From: Trematomus loennbergii
Lineage: Eukaryota; Chordata; Actinopteri; Perciformes; Nototheniidae
NCBI GenBank assembly: GCA_012861695.1
Contig: JAAOOA010000052.1
Location: 485,001 to 549,000, forward strand
Length of the DNA: 64,000 nt
Reading direction: 5' to 3'
The notes under the pieces are model-generated. The model worked only from the letters and a program-made list of their open reading frames with translations, searched no databases and was not told the DNA's origin. This document shows positions 32,576 through 43,713 of the stretch, piece by piece. The translations under genes and the position numbers were made by a program. Every line of letters begins with the position of its first letter. Positions within the stretch are counted from its first letter, which is position 1.

Positions 32576-32758
32576 CTGTAGAGATGAACACAATCCAACA
32601 GTTTAAGATCCAGTTTAAAATAAGTGTTAGTTCTTTGAGTCAGCTTCAGAGTCCTGATCTCATGCTTTACATCCCATCATATCTTCTCTGCAAACACTAC
32701 GACTGCCTGCCACAGCTCTCAGCTGCATGACAGGAAGTAACCACTCATTGGTCTAGAA

Positions 32759-33309
32759 CAGGGGGGTCCAAACTTTTTTCACCGAGGGCCACATACAGAA
32801 AATATATAAAGGTCTGGGCCGCTCTCTAGAGGTATGTTGCCTCATAAGTTCAGTTATAAGTCAGGAAACTCAATCAGATGAAGGTAAAGGATGCTTGTTA
32901 CTTGAGGATGCTTTAAGAAACAAAACAGCTCTCAGCTCTCCAGAGGGTTTACTGTATTCTGTCAGCAGCTCATTCCTTTAAACAGGAGCTTCAGATTGAT
33001 TATAATTACAGGAAATATGAAGGGTTTATTTCACGCTTGTTATAAAAATAAGTTATTGGGCTTTTTTCTTATCAAGTTAGATTTGTTAGGAAATGTTTTC
33101 AGCTTTAATTGACTGAATTTATTTTAAAGGTGGGATTATTAACACATGAATACTACTGTGTAATATATGTGTACATATATTTTAAGAAGTACAATATAAG
33201 ACAAGCAGAAGTTTCCTTTGTGGGCCATATTCATTATACTTTCAGAATTTGCTGAGGGCCGATTCCGAGGGCCGCATTTGGCCCCCGGGCCGCAGTTTGG
33301 ACACCCCTG
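32759..33309. mobile_element. 551 bp hAT MITE (copy A)
   Basis: Ends CAGGGGGGTCCAAAC and GTTTGGACACCCCTG, flanked by 8-bp direct repeats GTCTAGAA / GGCTAGAA (one mismatch). The subterminal GGCCCCCGGGCC palindrome is usual for such elements. No transposase. Present at the same place in copy B. Confidence 0.85.
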
Positions 33310-33555
33310 GGCTAGAAACTAAAAATCCCATAAGAACAGACTACCTTTCCCACTCTTCTGTAAAACCCCATATGTCTGTTAGAGAGTTGATTACTAAAGT
33401 GTGGCTTTGCATGTTCAGCTGGCCTTCTATAGTTGATGGAAGAATGAAAGAGCCTGCAGTCAGTGGGTAACATCACTGATCTGTTTCCCCAGTGAGAGAA
33501 ACACCTCCCTGTGGTTCATACAATACTGCTGAACCAGCAGAGACCCCTTACTGAC

Positions 33556-33722
33556 CAGAGGGTCTCCAGTCTGCAGTCTGGACTCTCCAGAAGATCTCTC
33601 AGCAGCTTCACTCTGAATCCTTCAGATCGTTGTTCCACAGGTCAGCTCTCTCAGATGGATGTTGGACTTCAGAGCTGAGGCCAGAGCAGAACAGCTGATC
33701 TCTGACAAACTGCAGCCTCAGT
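33556..33722 (-). pseudogene. NLR leucine-rich-repeat exon (copy A, distal)
   Basis: Acceptor TTTATTCAG (boundary 33722/33723) and donor GTCAGT (boundary 33555/33556). Translated with frame corrections it contains ALKSNIHLRE and LLRDLLESPDCRLETL, the repeat unit of fish NLR receptors. Indels relative to copy B break it near 33620-33650. Normal exons of this class are about 174 bp; this one is 167. Confidence 0.65.
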
Positions 33723-34041
33723 CTGAATAAAGAAAACATGATGAGGATACAAATCTGTTTATAATCAGATGTTATTCAACATTGAAATGAATGGGAACAA
33801 AAACATGTCTTCTTCAGAAAGTCAACTTTATCCTGTAAAACTAATATTACTTCAGATGAACTTTATTCAGACGTTATCGTTTACTAAATATTAAAAACAT
33901 AGATTTACTTTTCACAACTAACATCTATTACAGTTCCTTTAAGAATCAGTCAACATTTATCTCTGCAGTTCTTACTTTAGTACCTACAAATGAAAGTATG
34001 AATAAAAGAACATTTACAACTTTATGGATGTAAGTTAATTA
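33723..34041. other. NLR intron, nothing recognised
   Basis: AT-rich intron, no repeat assigned. Confidence 0.4.
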
Positions 34042-34758
34042 CCGTAATTTTCGGACTATAAGGTGCACCTGAATATAAGCCGCAGCAGCTAAATTGAATG
34101 ATGTGTACATATATAAGCCGCACTGGACTATAAGCCGCAGGTGTTTTAATGTTTAATTACCATATCTAAGGGTTCGTGCACAGAGGGGATTGTCGGGAAA
34201 GAGATGGCTGTTTGAGGAAGCTCCCATTTATTAACATTTCAACAAACAAGTTGCATATTTGCATAACGTATTCAAGTGTTACCATTTAGTGCAATAGTAG
34301 CTACAGAACATGTACTGTGCTGTGTAAACTGTACTGTATCACATAGCGTTTCAGACACACAACTTTTCAACTTTCAAACTTAGGAGAGGTTACGTCTTCT
34401 TTGTGTTATAAGATAGGACTGGCAGGGTCAGTCAAACCTGGTCGTTATCCCGCGGAGCTCCTGTCCCGGTCCCTTGCGCTCTCTCGGCCCGGTGTCTACA
34501 GGGCTAGCCCGAGGATCCCCCGCAGCTAGCAACAGGCCTTCAAAACAATGTTAGAGGCGCTCCTGAAACAGCGTCAAAACGGGTATATTTCCCGGGCTTT
34601 AATATACGCTTTGTTTCACTCGTTTGTTGTTTTGTTCCTCCGTGTTTTCAGAGCAAGTCGTCGGAGCTGTAAAAATCCATAGATTAGCCGCACCGTTATA
34701 TAAGCCGCAGGGTCGAAAAATGGGAAAAAAGTCGCGGCTTATAGTCCGAAAATTACGG
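34042..34758. mobile_element. 717 bp TA-flanked inverted-repeat element (copy A)
   Basis: Ends CCGTAATTTTCGGACTATAA and TTATAGTCCGAAAATTACGG are perfect inverted repeats, each bordered by TA. Internal units ATATAAGCCGCA are repeated near both ends. The TA duplication suggests the Tc1/mariner/pogo group, but no transposase is present. It is conserved at 59127-59843. Confidence 0.8.
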
Positions 34759-35120
34759 TATGTAGAAGAATCAGGTTGAATAACTAATGACTAGTGACTT
34801 TTGCATGATAGGAGACCTTTAATCTCAGAGATGATGTAGAAACAATCCATTGATAATCTGGAACTTTAACTTTGATCAGATGTTTAACAACTCCTTCATC
34901 TCCCTCACAGCTCATCAGTACTGACAGCATCTCCACTGACTCATGGAGCACAGAGTGAGTCTGAGGAAGCTCAAACTCTCTCCCTCACACATTCACCTTC
35001 TCTTTGTTACTCTGATCAATATTCAGTCATTAGCAAAAGTGGAAAAAAAACTTTAATGTATTTTTTTCAAATTCAGAAAATGATAAACACAAACAGATGA
35101 AGTTCAGTCAGTGAACTGAC

Positions 35121-35288
35121 CTGAGAGTCTCCAGTCTGCAGTTTGGACTCTTTAGTCCAGAGATCAGCAGCTCCACTCCTGAATCCTTCAGAGTTGCCTC
35201 AGGTCCAGATCTCTCAGATGGGAGGGATCAGACTTCAGAGCTGAGGCCACGACTTCACAGTGAGTCTCTGAGAGTCCACAGAATAAGT
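35121..35288 (-). pseudogene. NLR leucine-rich-repeat exon (copy A, proximal)
   Basis: Acceptor TTATAG (boundary 35288/35289) and donor GTCAGT (boundary 35120/35121). Frame: [20 protein letters not shown] then PSHLRDLDL, a typical LRR; then a stop after RQL. Another frame gives [20 protein letters not shown] with the next repeat. The exon is 168 bp, copy B 170 bp, so both are out of step with a 174-bp standard exon. Confidence 0.7.
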
Positions 35289-36069
35289 CTATAATAACAC
35301 ATAAATTACAACATGTGTTAAAAAAGAGGAAACATAATGACCTCAAGCATTTGATGAAAAACATATTTGACAATGTTCTGATTGAGATTTGCTGTTAGTC
35401 CATTTTAATAATATATGATAATAGAGTGTAATGTGTTGTCAGTGTGATCTGATCACAGGTCTGTGCTCCTGCTGTCACTGACTGTTACCATAGAAACAGA
35501 AATTAAATAAATCACTTGACAATATTAGAGATGTACATATTTAAATGTTAATTAATATTGAGATGTGAATGATGGATGTTTTGGTTTCTCTGAGCATCTG
35601 GAAATGTATTGTGCACACAAACACAGTTAACAAACCAATAAAGTTTCAATATTTTAACTGAATACCATCAGATGTTCTCACTATATGAGTATTAAGACAT
35701 AACTCTGGTATTGGTGGGATATGATATAGATCTGATTTTAAACTCTAACACATTGTGATAAAAACGTGTGTGTGTTTAATGATAAAGAAACTACTAGAAA
35801 GTAATAATAACTGATAACTGTAAGTCCTGCTGTGTGGTGTGATCACATGCTGAGAAACCTCTAGAGTCCTTCATGTGTTTGACATGTCGCCTCCATCACT
35901 CAATATGAAGAGAGAACGCTTCAGTTTAACTATTATTATAAATAAATAGAAGAACAGTTTGGTTTATTTTGCTCTCAGTATTTAAACAGCAGAAATGTTA
36001 TAGTGTTTATTTGAATAATTAAACTTCTGATCCACATTAGTTTATAAAGTTAATCACATCTGGACTTAC
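35289..36069. other. NLR intron, nothing recognised
   Basis: No repeat or RNA gene seen. Nearly identical in copy B (60376-61156). Confidence 0.5.
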
Positions 36070-37873
36070 TTGGCCTTCCTGCAGTTCCTCACAGCTGGAA
36101 TCAGTCTCCGTTTCCCCTCCTGATGTTTGTACTTCAGGTCCAACTCATCCAGAACCTCCTCTGACATCTGCAGCATGTAGGCCAGAGCAGAGCAGTGGAT
36201 CAGAGAGTTCCTTCTCTGATCTGTTCTCTGACTTCAGGAACTCTGTGATCTCCTGATGTACTGAGTGGTCCTTCATCTCTGTCAGACAGTGGAAGATGTT
36301 GATGCTCCTGTCAGGAGAGATTTAGAACTGCTCATCTCCTTCAGGTTGCTGATGGCTCTCTGGATGGTTTCTGGACTGTTGTCTGTGCGACCCAGCAGGC
36401 CTCCTAAGAGTCTCTGGTTGGACTCCAGAGAGAGGCCGTGGAGAAAGCGGACAAACAGGTCCAGGTGGCCATTTTCACTTCTGAGGGATTTCTCCATGGC
36501 TCCCTTTAGGAAGACATCCAGGGATGGGTAATCCTGATCACTGTTTTTACTGTTCTCATAGTCCCAGTCTCTCTGCAGGAAGTCCTTCAGTACCTCTGTG
36601 TTCTGTTGGTGTAACAGTGCAACATGTAGACTGCAGCCAGAAACTCCTGAATGCTCAGATGAACAAAGCAGTAGACTGTTTTCTGGAAGATCACTCTCTC
36701 TCTTTTGAAGATCTCTGTACAAACTCCTGAGTGCACCAAGGCCTCGGTGACACCAAGACCACAGCGCTGCAGGTCTTCTTGGTAGAACATGATGTCTCCT
36801 TTCTCCAGATGTTCAAACGCCAGCCTCCCCAGCTTCAGAAGAAGCTCCCTGTCAGCCTCCGTCAGCTGCTGTGGACTCGTCTCATGTCCCTCTTCATACT
36901 TCTGCTTCTTCCTCTTGGTCTGGACCAGCAGGAAGTGTGAGTACATGTCAGTGAGGGTCTGGGGCAGCTCTCCTCTCTGGTCTGTAGTCAACATGTGGTC
37001 CAGAACTGCAGCAGTGATCCAGCAGAAGACTGGGATCTGACACATGATGTGGAGGCTCCTGGAGCTCTTGATGTGAGAGATGATTCTGCTGGACAGGTCT
37101 TCATCACTCGATCTCCTCCTGAAGTACTCCTCCTTCTGGGCGTCAGTGAAGCCTCGTACTTCTGTTACCCTGTCCACACACTCAGGAGGGATCTGATTGG
37201 CCGCTGCAGGTCTGGAAGTTATCCAGACGAGAGCCGAGGGAAGCAGCTTCCCCCTGATGAGGTTTGTCAGCAGCACGTTGACTGAGGACTTCTGTGAGAC
37301 ATCAGACACAACCTCATTGTTTCTGAAGTCCAGAGAAAGTCTGCTTTCATCCAGGCCGTCAAAGATGAGCAGCACTTTGCAGACAGCCAGCTGCTCTGCT
37401 GTGACATTCTGTAAGGTTGGATGGAAAACATGGAGCAGCCTGAGAAGACTGTACTGCTCACCTTTGATCAGGTTCATCTCCCTGAAGGAGAGCGGGATCA
37501 CCAGACTGACATCTTGGTTTCCCAAACCCTCGGCCCAGTCCAGAGTGAACTTCTGCACTGAGAAGGTTTTTCCAACTCCAGCGACTCCGTTGGTCAGGAC
37601 CGCTCTGATGAGAGTCTGTTGGTCAGGTGAGGCTTTAAAGATGTCCTGGCACTTGATTGGAGTGTCATGGAGGGCTTCTTCTTGGAAGCTGTCTCCAGCT
37701 GCCTCACCTCATGTTGGGTATTAACCTCTTCACTCCTGCCTTGTGTGATGTAGAGCTCAGTGAAGATCCTGTTGAGGAGGGTTTCACTTTGATCATTCCT
37801 TCAGTCACACGTTCACATCTCCTCCTCAGACTGAGCCTATGTTCATCTAAAACCTCCTGCAGACCACTCTCTG
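36070..37873 (-). pseudogene. NLR FISNA-NACHT exon (copy A)
   Basis: Acceptor CTCTTCCAG (boundary 37873/37874) and donor GTAAGT (boundary 36069/36070). It starts with a FISNA segment (ESGLQEVLDEHRLSLRRR), then Walker [14 protein letters not shown] near 37550-37590, Walker [18 protein letters not shown], sensor [17 protein letters not shown], and winged-helix sequence ([19 protein letters not shown]). It is a cytosolic innate-immune sensor NTPase of the fish NLRC3-like type. Frame breaks: near 37675 before Walker A (shared with copy B), near 36600 at CYTNR (copy A only), near 36210 and near 36315 (copy A only). The NACHT core 36587-37558 is open. Confidence 0.85.
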
Positions 37874-38063
37874 CTGGAAGAGAAGGAAACACGAGAGAAT
37901 CAGAAAATGCTTTTGAGAATATAACAATAAAACTAATAAAAACAGACTGAGTTTAAATGTTTTATAAACATTTTAATGTCTATGTTCTTCAACAGAATAC
38001 CTAATAAACAAAACAAATGAACCAGGAAGAGGAATAAGACGCTGCATGAGTTCGGCCTCTTAC

Positions 38064-38131
38064 CTCGTACAGAGCTGGTCTGACTGGCTCTGTATCCCAT
38101 TGAGATCAACGATCTCTTTTTCACGGGAGAC
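38064..38131 (-). CDS. NLR short N-terminal exon (copy A)
   Basis: 68 bp, acceptor CTCCGCAG and donor GTAAGA. Reads SPVKKRSLISMGYRASQTSS and VRG. In fish NLR genes, one or more such short exons with S/K-rich peptides lie between the first exon and the FISNA exon. Sequence is identical in copy B. Confidence 0.55.
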
Positions 38132-39281
38132 CTGCGGAGAGGAACACATCCTTTACAGCACTTTACTTCAGAGGGGCTGATTCTCACCAAAGGTACAACA
38201 AGGGGGCACATTCTAGTTTGATCTTTAAAAAAGGTCTATATAATATATACCCTTGTGATCAGGTATAGCTTACAATTCACATGATCATAAAACCAGAGAG
38301 CATCCTGTCTGGATTCATCCCCCAGAGGAGCACATGTTCCCTGTATCTACACACACACTGTATTAACCTGGTACACTATAAACCCAACTTGCATAGAATC
38401 TGCTGTGAATTCATATAAATAAACATATGGAAAGGATGCCTAAATAACAACAGAATGATACTGATGTGTAAAAAGCCTGAGTTAATGCTTTGTCAGGTCT
38501 GTCTCCAACACAACGAGCATAACATTTGTTTCTGAAGAGATGGGTTTGATTAAAGCTAGGCTAACATTAGCTGCTCCATCAACACTCAGAGTAACTTCAT
38601 GAAGTCATAAGTACAGCAGTCACTATATTGTTAGCACCACAGACAGTCTCTGGTTTATACAGGAACATGAATAACCCTGATTGAATATGAGCTGCTGTCG
38701 AGCTCTGTTCTCCTCTCTGATTCCCCTCAGACCGTCAGAGACCCCAGGAGCACAATCTCAACACTGACAGGTTTTTGTAACAGAGCGTCACTAACTTTAC
38801 ACTCAAGTTGAAATGTGTCACGCTGCACGAATACGCAGGTGATATGAATTTAACATCTTCACTTCCTTCGTGTTGCCAGGCACGGATCTGGGTCTTCGTA
38901 TTGACTCGACATGTGATTTCACAAAACTCTGTTTTATCTGCTAATGCTAAACACAACCAGCTCACCAGGTTATCACTATTATTAATAAACATCTTAAAAA
39001 GACATATCATAGATATGCCCAAGTAGTTAAATAATGTTTTGGACAATATATATCGTTTTTAAATCAGTATTTATCAATATTGTTGCTATTTAAAACCATT
39101 TTATACACAGATACAATGATAATATAATTGCATATTGAAATATCCTTAGATAATGTTAGCTTGCTCTGCTGCGTTTTCCCTTTACAAACTGCTCACATGA
39201 TTTCATTAAAGAACAGTTTGATATATTAGATTACATCAAAACTGGATCCTCTTCAGGTCAGTTTACAGGAGAGACTCTTAC

Positions 39282-39394
39282 TTTGTGTCTGAGGGTCCAG
39301 GTTCATTACTGAAGTCTGGAGGAAGCCACTTTAGACCAGTCACTCTTCAGAGACAGACCGCTGGAGACTGAAGAGTTGTCCTCTTCTCACTCAT
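39282..39394 (-). pseudogene. NLR first coding exon candidate (copy A)
   Basis: ATG at 39394 opens MSEKRTTLQSPAVCL and then a stop; a shifted frame gives GLKWLPPDFSNEPGPSDTK up to a donor GTAAGA (boundary 39281/39282). SNEPGPSDTK is typical of first exons in fish NLR genes. One frame change is needed. A (CA)n tract starts 15 bp upstream. Confidence 0.5.
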
Positions 39395-39408
39395 CTCTTC
39401 TCCAGTCC

Positions 39409-39419
39409 CACACACCACA

Positions 39420-39459
<40 letters not shown>

Positions 39460-39476
39460 ACACACACACACACCCA

Positions 39477-39541
<65 letters not shown>

Positions 39542-39552
39542 ACACACACACA

Positions 39553-39629
<77 letters not shown>

Positions 39630-39643
39630 CACACACACACACA

Positions 39644-39731
<88 letters not shown>
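39409..39731. repeat. (CA)n microsatellite, 320 bp
   Basis: CA tract with occasional CC or AA interruptions; it generates long meaningless His/Thr and Cys/Val frames. Confidence 0.98.
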
Positions 39732-39733
<2 letters not shown>

Positions 39734-40200
39734 GAATCATCACAGCGCTAATGAGAGATAGCTAGCTCGAGTCAGACCCTCTGCTTTCTCACATACATCA
39801 ACCGCAGGGTCAAGCCTCCAGAAAACTCTTCGGATATTAATAGTAGCTCAAACTACATTTGATCGATGAATAACTACCAACACACTTCAGAGAAATAAAA
39901 GTTCTGAATGCAGAGATTTAGGTTATTTCTCACTGCTTCATTTGTCTTTAGTTTGGTCTGTAACTTCCTAACTGGGAGTTTTGTGTTGTAGATGTATTTC
40001 AGAATACTCTCTTTGTAGTTTGAATATCAGGTTCATACACTTTTTCACCAATGATTTTCAATGACTTCTCCATGACCTTTACCTAATTTTCCATGACCAA
40101 AACAATGACTCTTTCTCAGCGTACCACTGAAAATGGTTTATTTTAACATGGAACAGTTGTGCCTATCTCAAACAAATCAAATAGTAGGCTTACTAGCATC
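39732..40200. other. Intergenic; transposon end-like sequence
   Basis: Near 40029 a stretch CAGGTTCATACACTTTTTCA followed by AATGATTTTCAATGACTTC resembles the end of a short DNA element, but its partner end was not found. Confidence 0.35.
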
Positions 40201-40205
40201 TACAC

Positions 40206-40300
40206 CAGGGGTCACCAACCTTTTTTAGGGTGAGGGCTACTTTCAAAAATAAAACAAGTCGGGGGCTACTTTTACTCTTTTTTTTTTTTTTTGCTGTGAA
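40206..40300. repeat. hAT terminus fragment
   Basis: CAGGGGTCACCAACCTTTTT and GAGGGCTACTTT, repeated as GGGGGCTACTTTT, then a T run. This is the end of a hAT-type short element; no opposite end was seen. Confidence 0.45.
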
Positions 40301-40475
40301 AGCGTGTTTTCAATTCAAATTCAAAGGTTTTAATGTCATATGCACAAAGTGTAGAAATGGCAAGGAAAATCGTATGACCAGAGCTACTCCAACAATGCAA
40401 TACATAATAGAATAAGAAAATAAAAATACAAAATAGCGCAAGAAGTCTATATACACTTAAATCGACTATGATATA

Positions 40476-42077
40476 CAGGACTGTCTCAGAAATTAGAATA
40501 TTGTGATAAAGTTCTTTATTTTCTGTAATGCAATTAAAAAACAAAAATGTCATACATTCTGGATTCATTACAAATCAACTGAAATATTGCAAGCCTTTTA
40601 TTATTTTAATATTGCTGATTATGGCATACAGCTTAAGAAAACTCAAAAATCCTATCTCTAAATATTAGAATATCATGAAAAAGTATACTAGTAGGGTGTT
40701 CAACGAATCACTTGAATCGTCTAATTAACTCGAAACACCTGCAAGGGTTTCCTGAGCCTTGAAAAACACTCAGCTTGGTTCAGTAAACTAAATCACAAGT
40801 ATGGGGAAGACTGCTGATCTGACTGCTGTCCAGAGGACCGTCATTGACCCCCTCCATCAGGAGGGTAAGACACAAAAGAAATTTCTCAAAGAGCAAGCTG
40901 TTCACAGAGTGCAGTTTCAAAGCACATCCACAAAAGTCTGTTGGAAGGGGGAAATGTGGCAGGAAACGCTGCACAACCAAGAGAGATGACCGCAGCCTTA
41001 ACAGCATTGTGAAGAAGAGTCGCTTCCAGAATTTGGGGGAGCTTCAAAGACAGTGGACTGAAGCTGGAGTCCAGGTATCAAAAGTCACTGTTCACAGGCG
41101 TGTCCGGGAAATGGGCTACAATAGCCGTATTCCCATGGTCAAGCCACTTCTGAACTCAAGACAACGGAAGAGGCGTCTGACTTGGGCTAAGGAAAAGAAG
41201 CACTGGACAGTTGCACAGTGGTCCAAAGTCCTCTTTTCAGACGAAAGCAAGTTTTGTATTTCATTTGGAAGTCAAGGCGCCAGAGTCTGGAGAAAGGCTG
41301 GAGAGGCGCAAAATCCAAGTTGCTTGAAATCCAGTGTGAAGTTCCCACAGTCAGCGATGGTTTGGGGAGCCATGTCAGCTGCTGGTGTTGGTCCACTGTG
41401 TTTCATCAAGCCCAGAGTAAATGCAGCTGTGTACCAGAGATTTTAGAGCACTACATGCTTCTGTCTGCTGAAAAGCTCTATGGAGATGGGAATTCATTTT
41501 CCAGCATGATCTGGCACCTGCCCACAGTGCCAAAACCACCAGTAACTGTGTACTGACCATGGCATTACTGTCCTCGATTGGCCTGCAAATTCCCCTGACC
41601 TGAACCCCATAGAGAATATGTGGGGTATTGTGAAGAAGAAGCTGAAAGACACCAGACCCAACAATGCTAATGAGCTAAAGGCCGCTATTGAAGCATCCTG
41701 GGCATCCATAACACCTCAGCAATGCCACAGGCTGATTGCCTCCATGCCACGCCGCATTGATGCAGTAATCCGTGCAAAAGGATTCCCAACCAAGTACTGA
41801 GTGCATTAATGGACATTTTCAAATGTTTGATTGTGTTTTGCTGTTATAAATCTTTTTTTTTTACTTGGTCTGAGGAACTATTCTAATTTTTTGAGATAGG
41901 ATTTTTGAGTTTTCTTAAGCTGTATGCCATAATCAGCAATATTAAAATAATAAAAGGCTTGCAATATTTCAGTTGATTTGTAATGAATCCAGAATGTATG
42001 ACATTTTTGTTTTTTTAATTGCATTACAGAAAATAAAGAACTTTATCACAATATTCTAATTTTCTGAGACAATCCTG
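40476..42077 (+). mobile_element. Tc1-like transposon, complete ends
   Basis: CAGGACTGTCTCAGAA at the left and TTCTGAGACAATCCTG at the right, bordered by TA (40474-40475 and 42078-42079). Inverted repeats extend about 205-215 bp with high identity; inner ends repeat the ATTAGAATA phrase, the arrangement of IR/DR-type Tc1 elements. Length 1602 bp is normal for the family. Confidence 0.93.
40801..41800 (+). pseudogene. Tc1-like transposase
   Basis: Starts MGKTADLTAVQRTVIDPLHQ. A paired helix-turn-helix region (LGELQRQWTEAGVQVSKVTV HRRV) follows, then VLFSDESKF (first catalytic Asp), a broken second-Asp region at about 41505-41520, and SPDLNPIENMW (Glu). It ends AVIRAKGFPTKY at 41800. Frame changes near 40950 and 41430-41560 and several stops make it inactive. 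Intact proteins of this group are about 340 residues. Confidence 0.9.
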
Positions 42078-42132
42078 TAGGCCTGTACGTGGGAGTGAAA
42101 TTGCACGGAACATACTGGAGAGGACGCTGGCG

Positions 42133-42987
42133 TTGACTGTTCGCCGCTTCTCCGCCTCTGTTACCCTCTGTTTCTTGCAAAAACTTCCGAATTGGACTAC
42201 TGCCCTGCACATTGTTTTTAACATTTTTAACTTACTTTACCTTCTGCCTCCGTTGCTGGCTGTAGCCGGCTGCCCTCACTCAGCCATCAAAGTGCCGGGT
42301 GGCTACTGCTACCTGCTACATCGCCTTTTTGTCTGTCTCCACCCCACGCAACAACCGTGGACTCTCTCTGCCTCCTGCCTTCATCTCTGGGGTGCATCTG
42401 TCCTGTCCCGCTGTTCACATCCTCCTGCCATGCCGTGGATCTTCCTCGTCTCCACAACAATCCTCCTCCTCTGTGCACCTAGCCTGCTAGCCGCTATCGC
42501 TGCTAACACACTGCTCCCAGCCTTTCCACCTGTCATCATGCTGAAATACTCCATCTCACAGCTTCTGTCACTCAACATCTCCTCCACCCCGTCTTCCATC
42601 TCAGTCATCAGACTTCTTGGACTCCTTCGTCGACCCCGCTACATTCACCGAAGCACCCGCCGCAGTTTTGTTTACTTTCAGCACGGACAATCCATACCAT
42701 CCATCTGCTCTACCCAACGCACTGTCGCACACCTGACGCGTCATCAGAATGCAACTCCTACTGCTCCTCTTACACTCTCCCCCGCTCATCTACACTCCCA
42801 GCGGCATGAAATACCCGGAGCGGATCCCACTCCCCTCCGCCACCCAAAACATATAAGTCATTTCTCCCCACCATCAAGCCCCCCTCCTCTGCCCCACTGC
42901 CTCCCCTCTCGTGCCCACACCCGAGCTGCTAACCCAGACAACCTCATACCTATCCAGCCTGCCACCACCCCTCCAACCCCCCATTGA
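42133..42987 (+). CDS. Upstream L2 open frame, S/P/T-rich
   Basis: 284 codons without known domains; rich in Ser, Pro, Leu and His. It ends in PATTPPTPH just where the endonuclease frame begins (about 42984). It may be an ORF1-like part or simply the 5' part of the main frame after a frameshift. Confidence 0.4.
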   Translation: MTVRRFSASVTLCFLQKLPNWTTALHIVFNIFNLLYLLPPLLAVAGCPHSAIKVPGGYCYLLHRLFVCLHPTQQPWTLSASCLHLWGASVLSRCSHPPAMPWIFLVSTTILLLCAPSLLAAIAANTLLPAFPPVIMLKYSISQLLSLNISSTPSSISVIRLLGLLRRPRYIHRSTRRSFVYFQHGQSIPSICSTQRTVAHLTRHQNATPTAPLTLSPAHLHSQRHEIPGADPTPLRHPKHISHFSPPSSPPPLPHCLPSRAHTRAANPDNLIPIQPATTPPTPH

Positions 42988-43705
42988 CTAATCTTGCCCT
43001 CCTCAATATCCGGTCACTCAACAATAAAGCCCACATCCTCCACGAAATAATTCTGGACAAATCCATCGAATTCCTTCTGCTCACTGAAACCTGGCAACAA
43101 CCCAATGACTTCTTCTCCCTCAATCAAACATCCCCCCCTGGTTTTAATTACATCACTAAACCCCGCCCCTCACGCCGTGGTGGTGGGCTGGCTGTCATTT
43201 ACAACCGAACATCCGGACTACAGAACTCACCCTCCCCTCAGTATCATCCTTCGAATTCCTCGCCTTCAAAACCACTCCCTCACTGACAGTTATCCTCATT
43301 TACCGCCCCCCCAAACCACACCCCTCCTTCCTCTCTGATCTCACTGAACTCCTCACCATTGCTTCATCCCTCTCCCCACGTACGTTACTCCTCGGCGACC
43401 TCAACATCCACATGGACTCCCCCACCTGCAAACTCGCTTCTGAATTCTCCTCCCTTCTGGACAATTTCTCATTTACCCAACATGTCACCTTCCCCACCCA
43501 TGATAAAGGACACATCCTTGACCTTGTCTGCTCCACCAACCTCCCAGTACTCGACCTCCACCCCTGCCCCTTTCCCCTCTCTGACCACAAACTCATACAG
43601 TTCATCATCGCATCCCCCGTCCGCCACCCCCCCCCCCCCCACCCAGGAACATCATCTTCCGTAATTTACGCTCTGTCGATCCCAGCACCTCTCCGACCTG
43701 CTATC
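42984..43705 (+). pseudogene. L2 endonuclease domain
   Basis: LALLNIRSLNNKAH (Asn), FLLLTETWQQPND (Glu), RRGGGLAVIYNR, LLLGDLNIHMDSP (Asp/Asn), LSDHKLIQFII (His): the five landmarks of APE-type endonuclease. Frame changes occur near 43222, 43300 and 43395. Confidence 0.85.
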
Positions 43706-43713
43706 CTCTACTC

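Noticed and set aside
36265..37285. Plus-strand frames over the NLR exon
   Set aside because: Antisense shadows of the FISNA-NACHT coding sequence; the same frames recur over copy B.
39347..39743. Long Cys/Val and His/Thr open frames
   Set aside because: They are translations of the (CA)n microsatellite. The same applies at 24369-24707 and 47643-47965.
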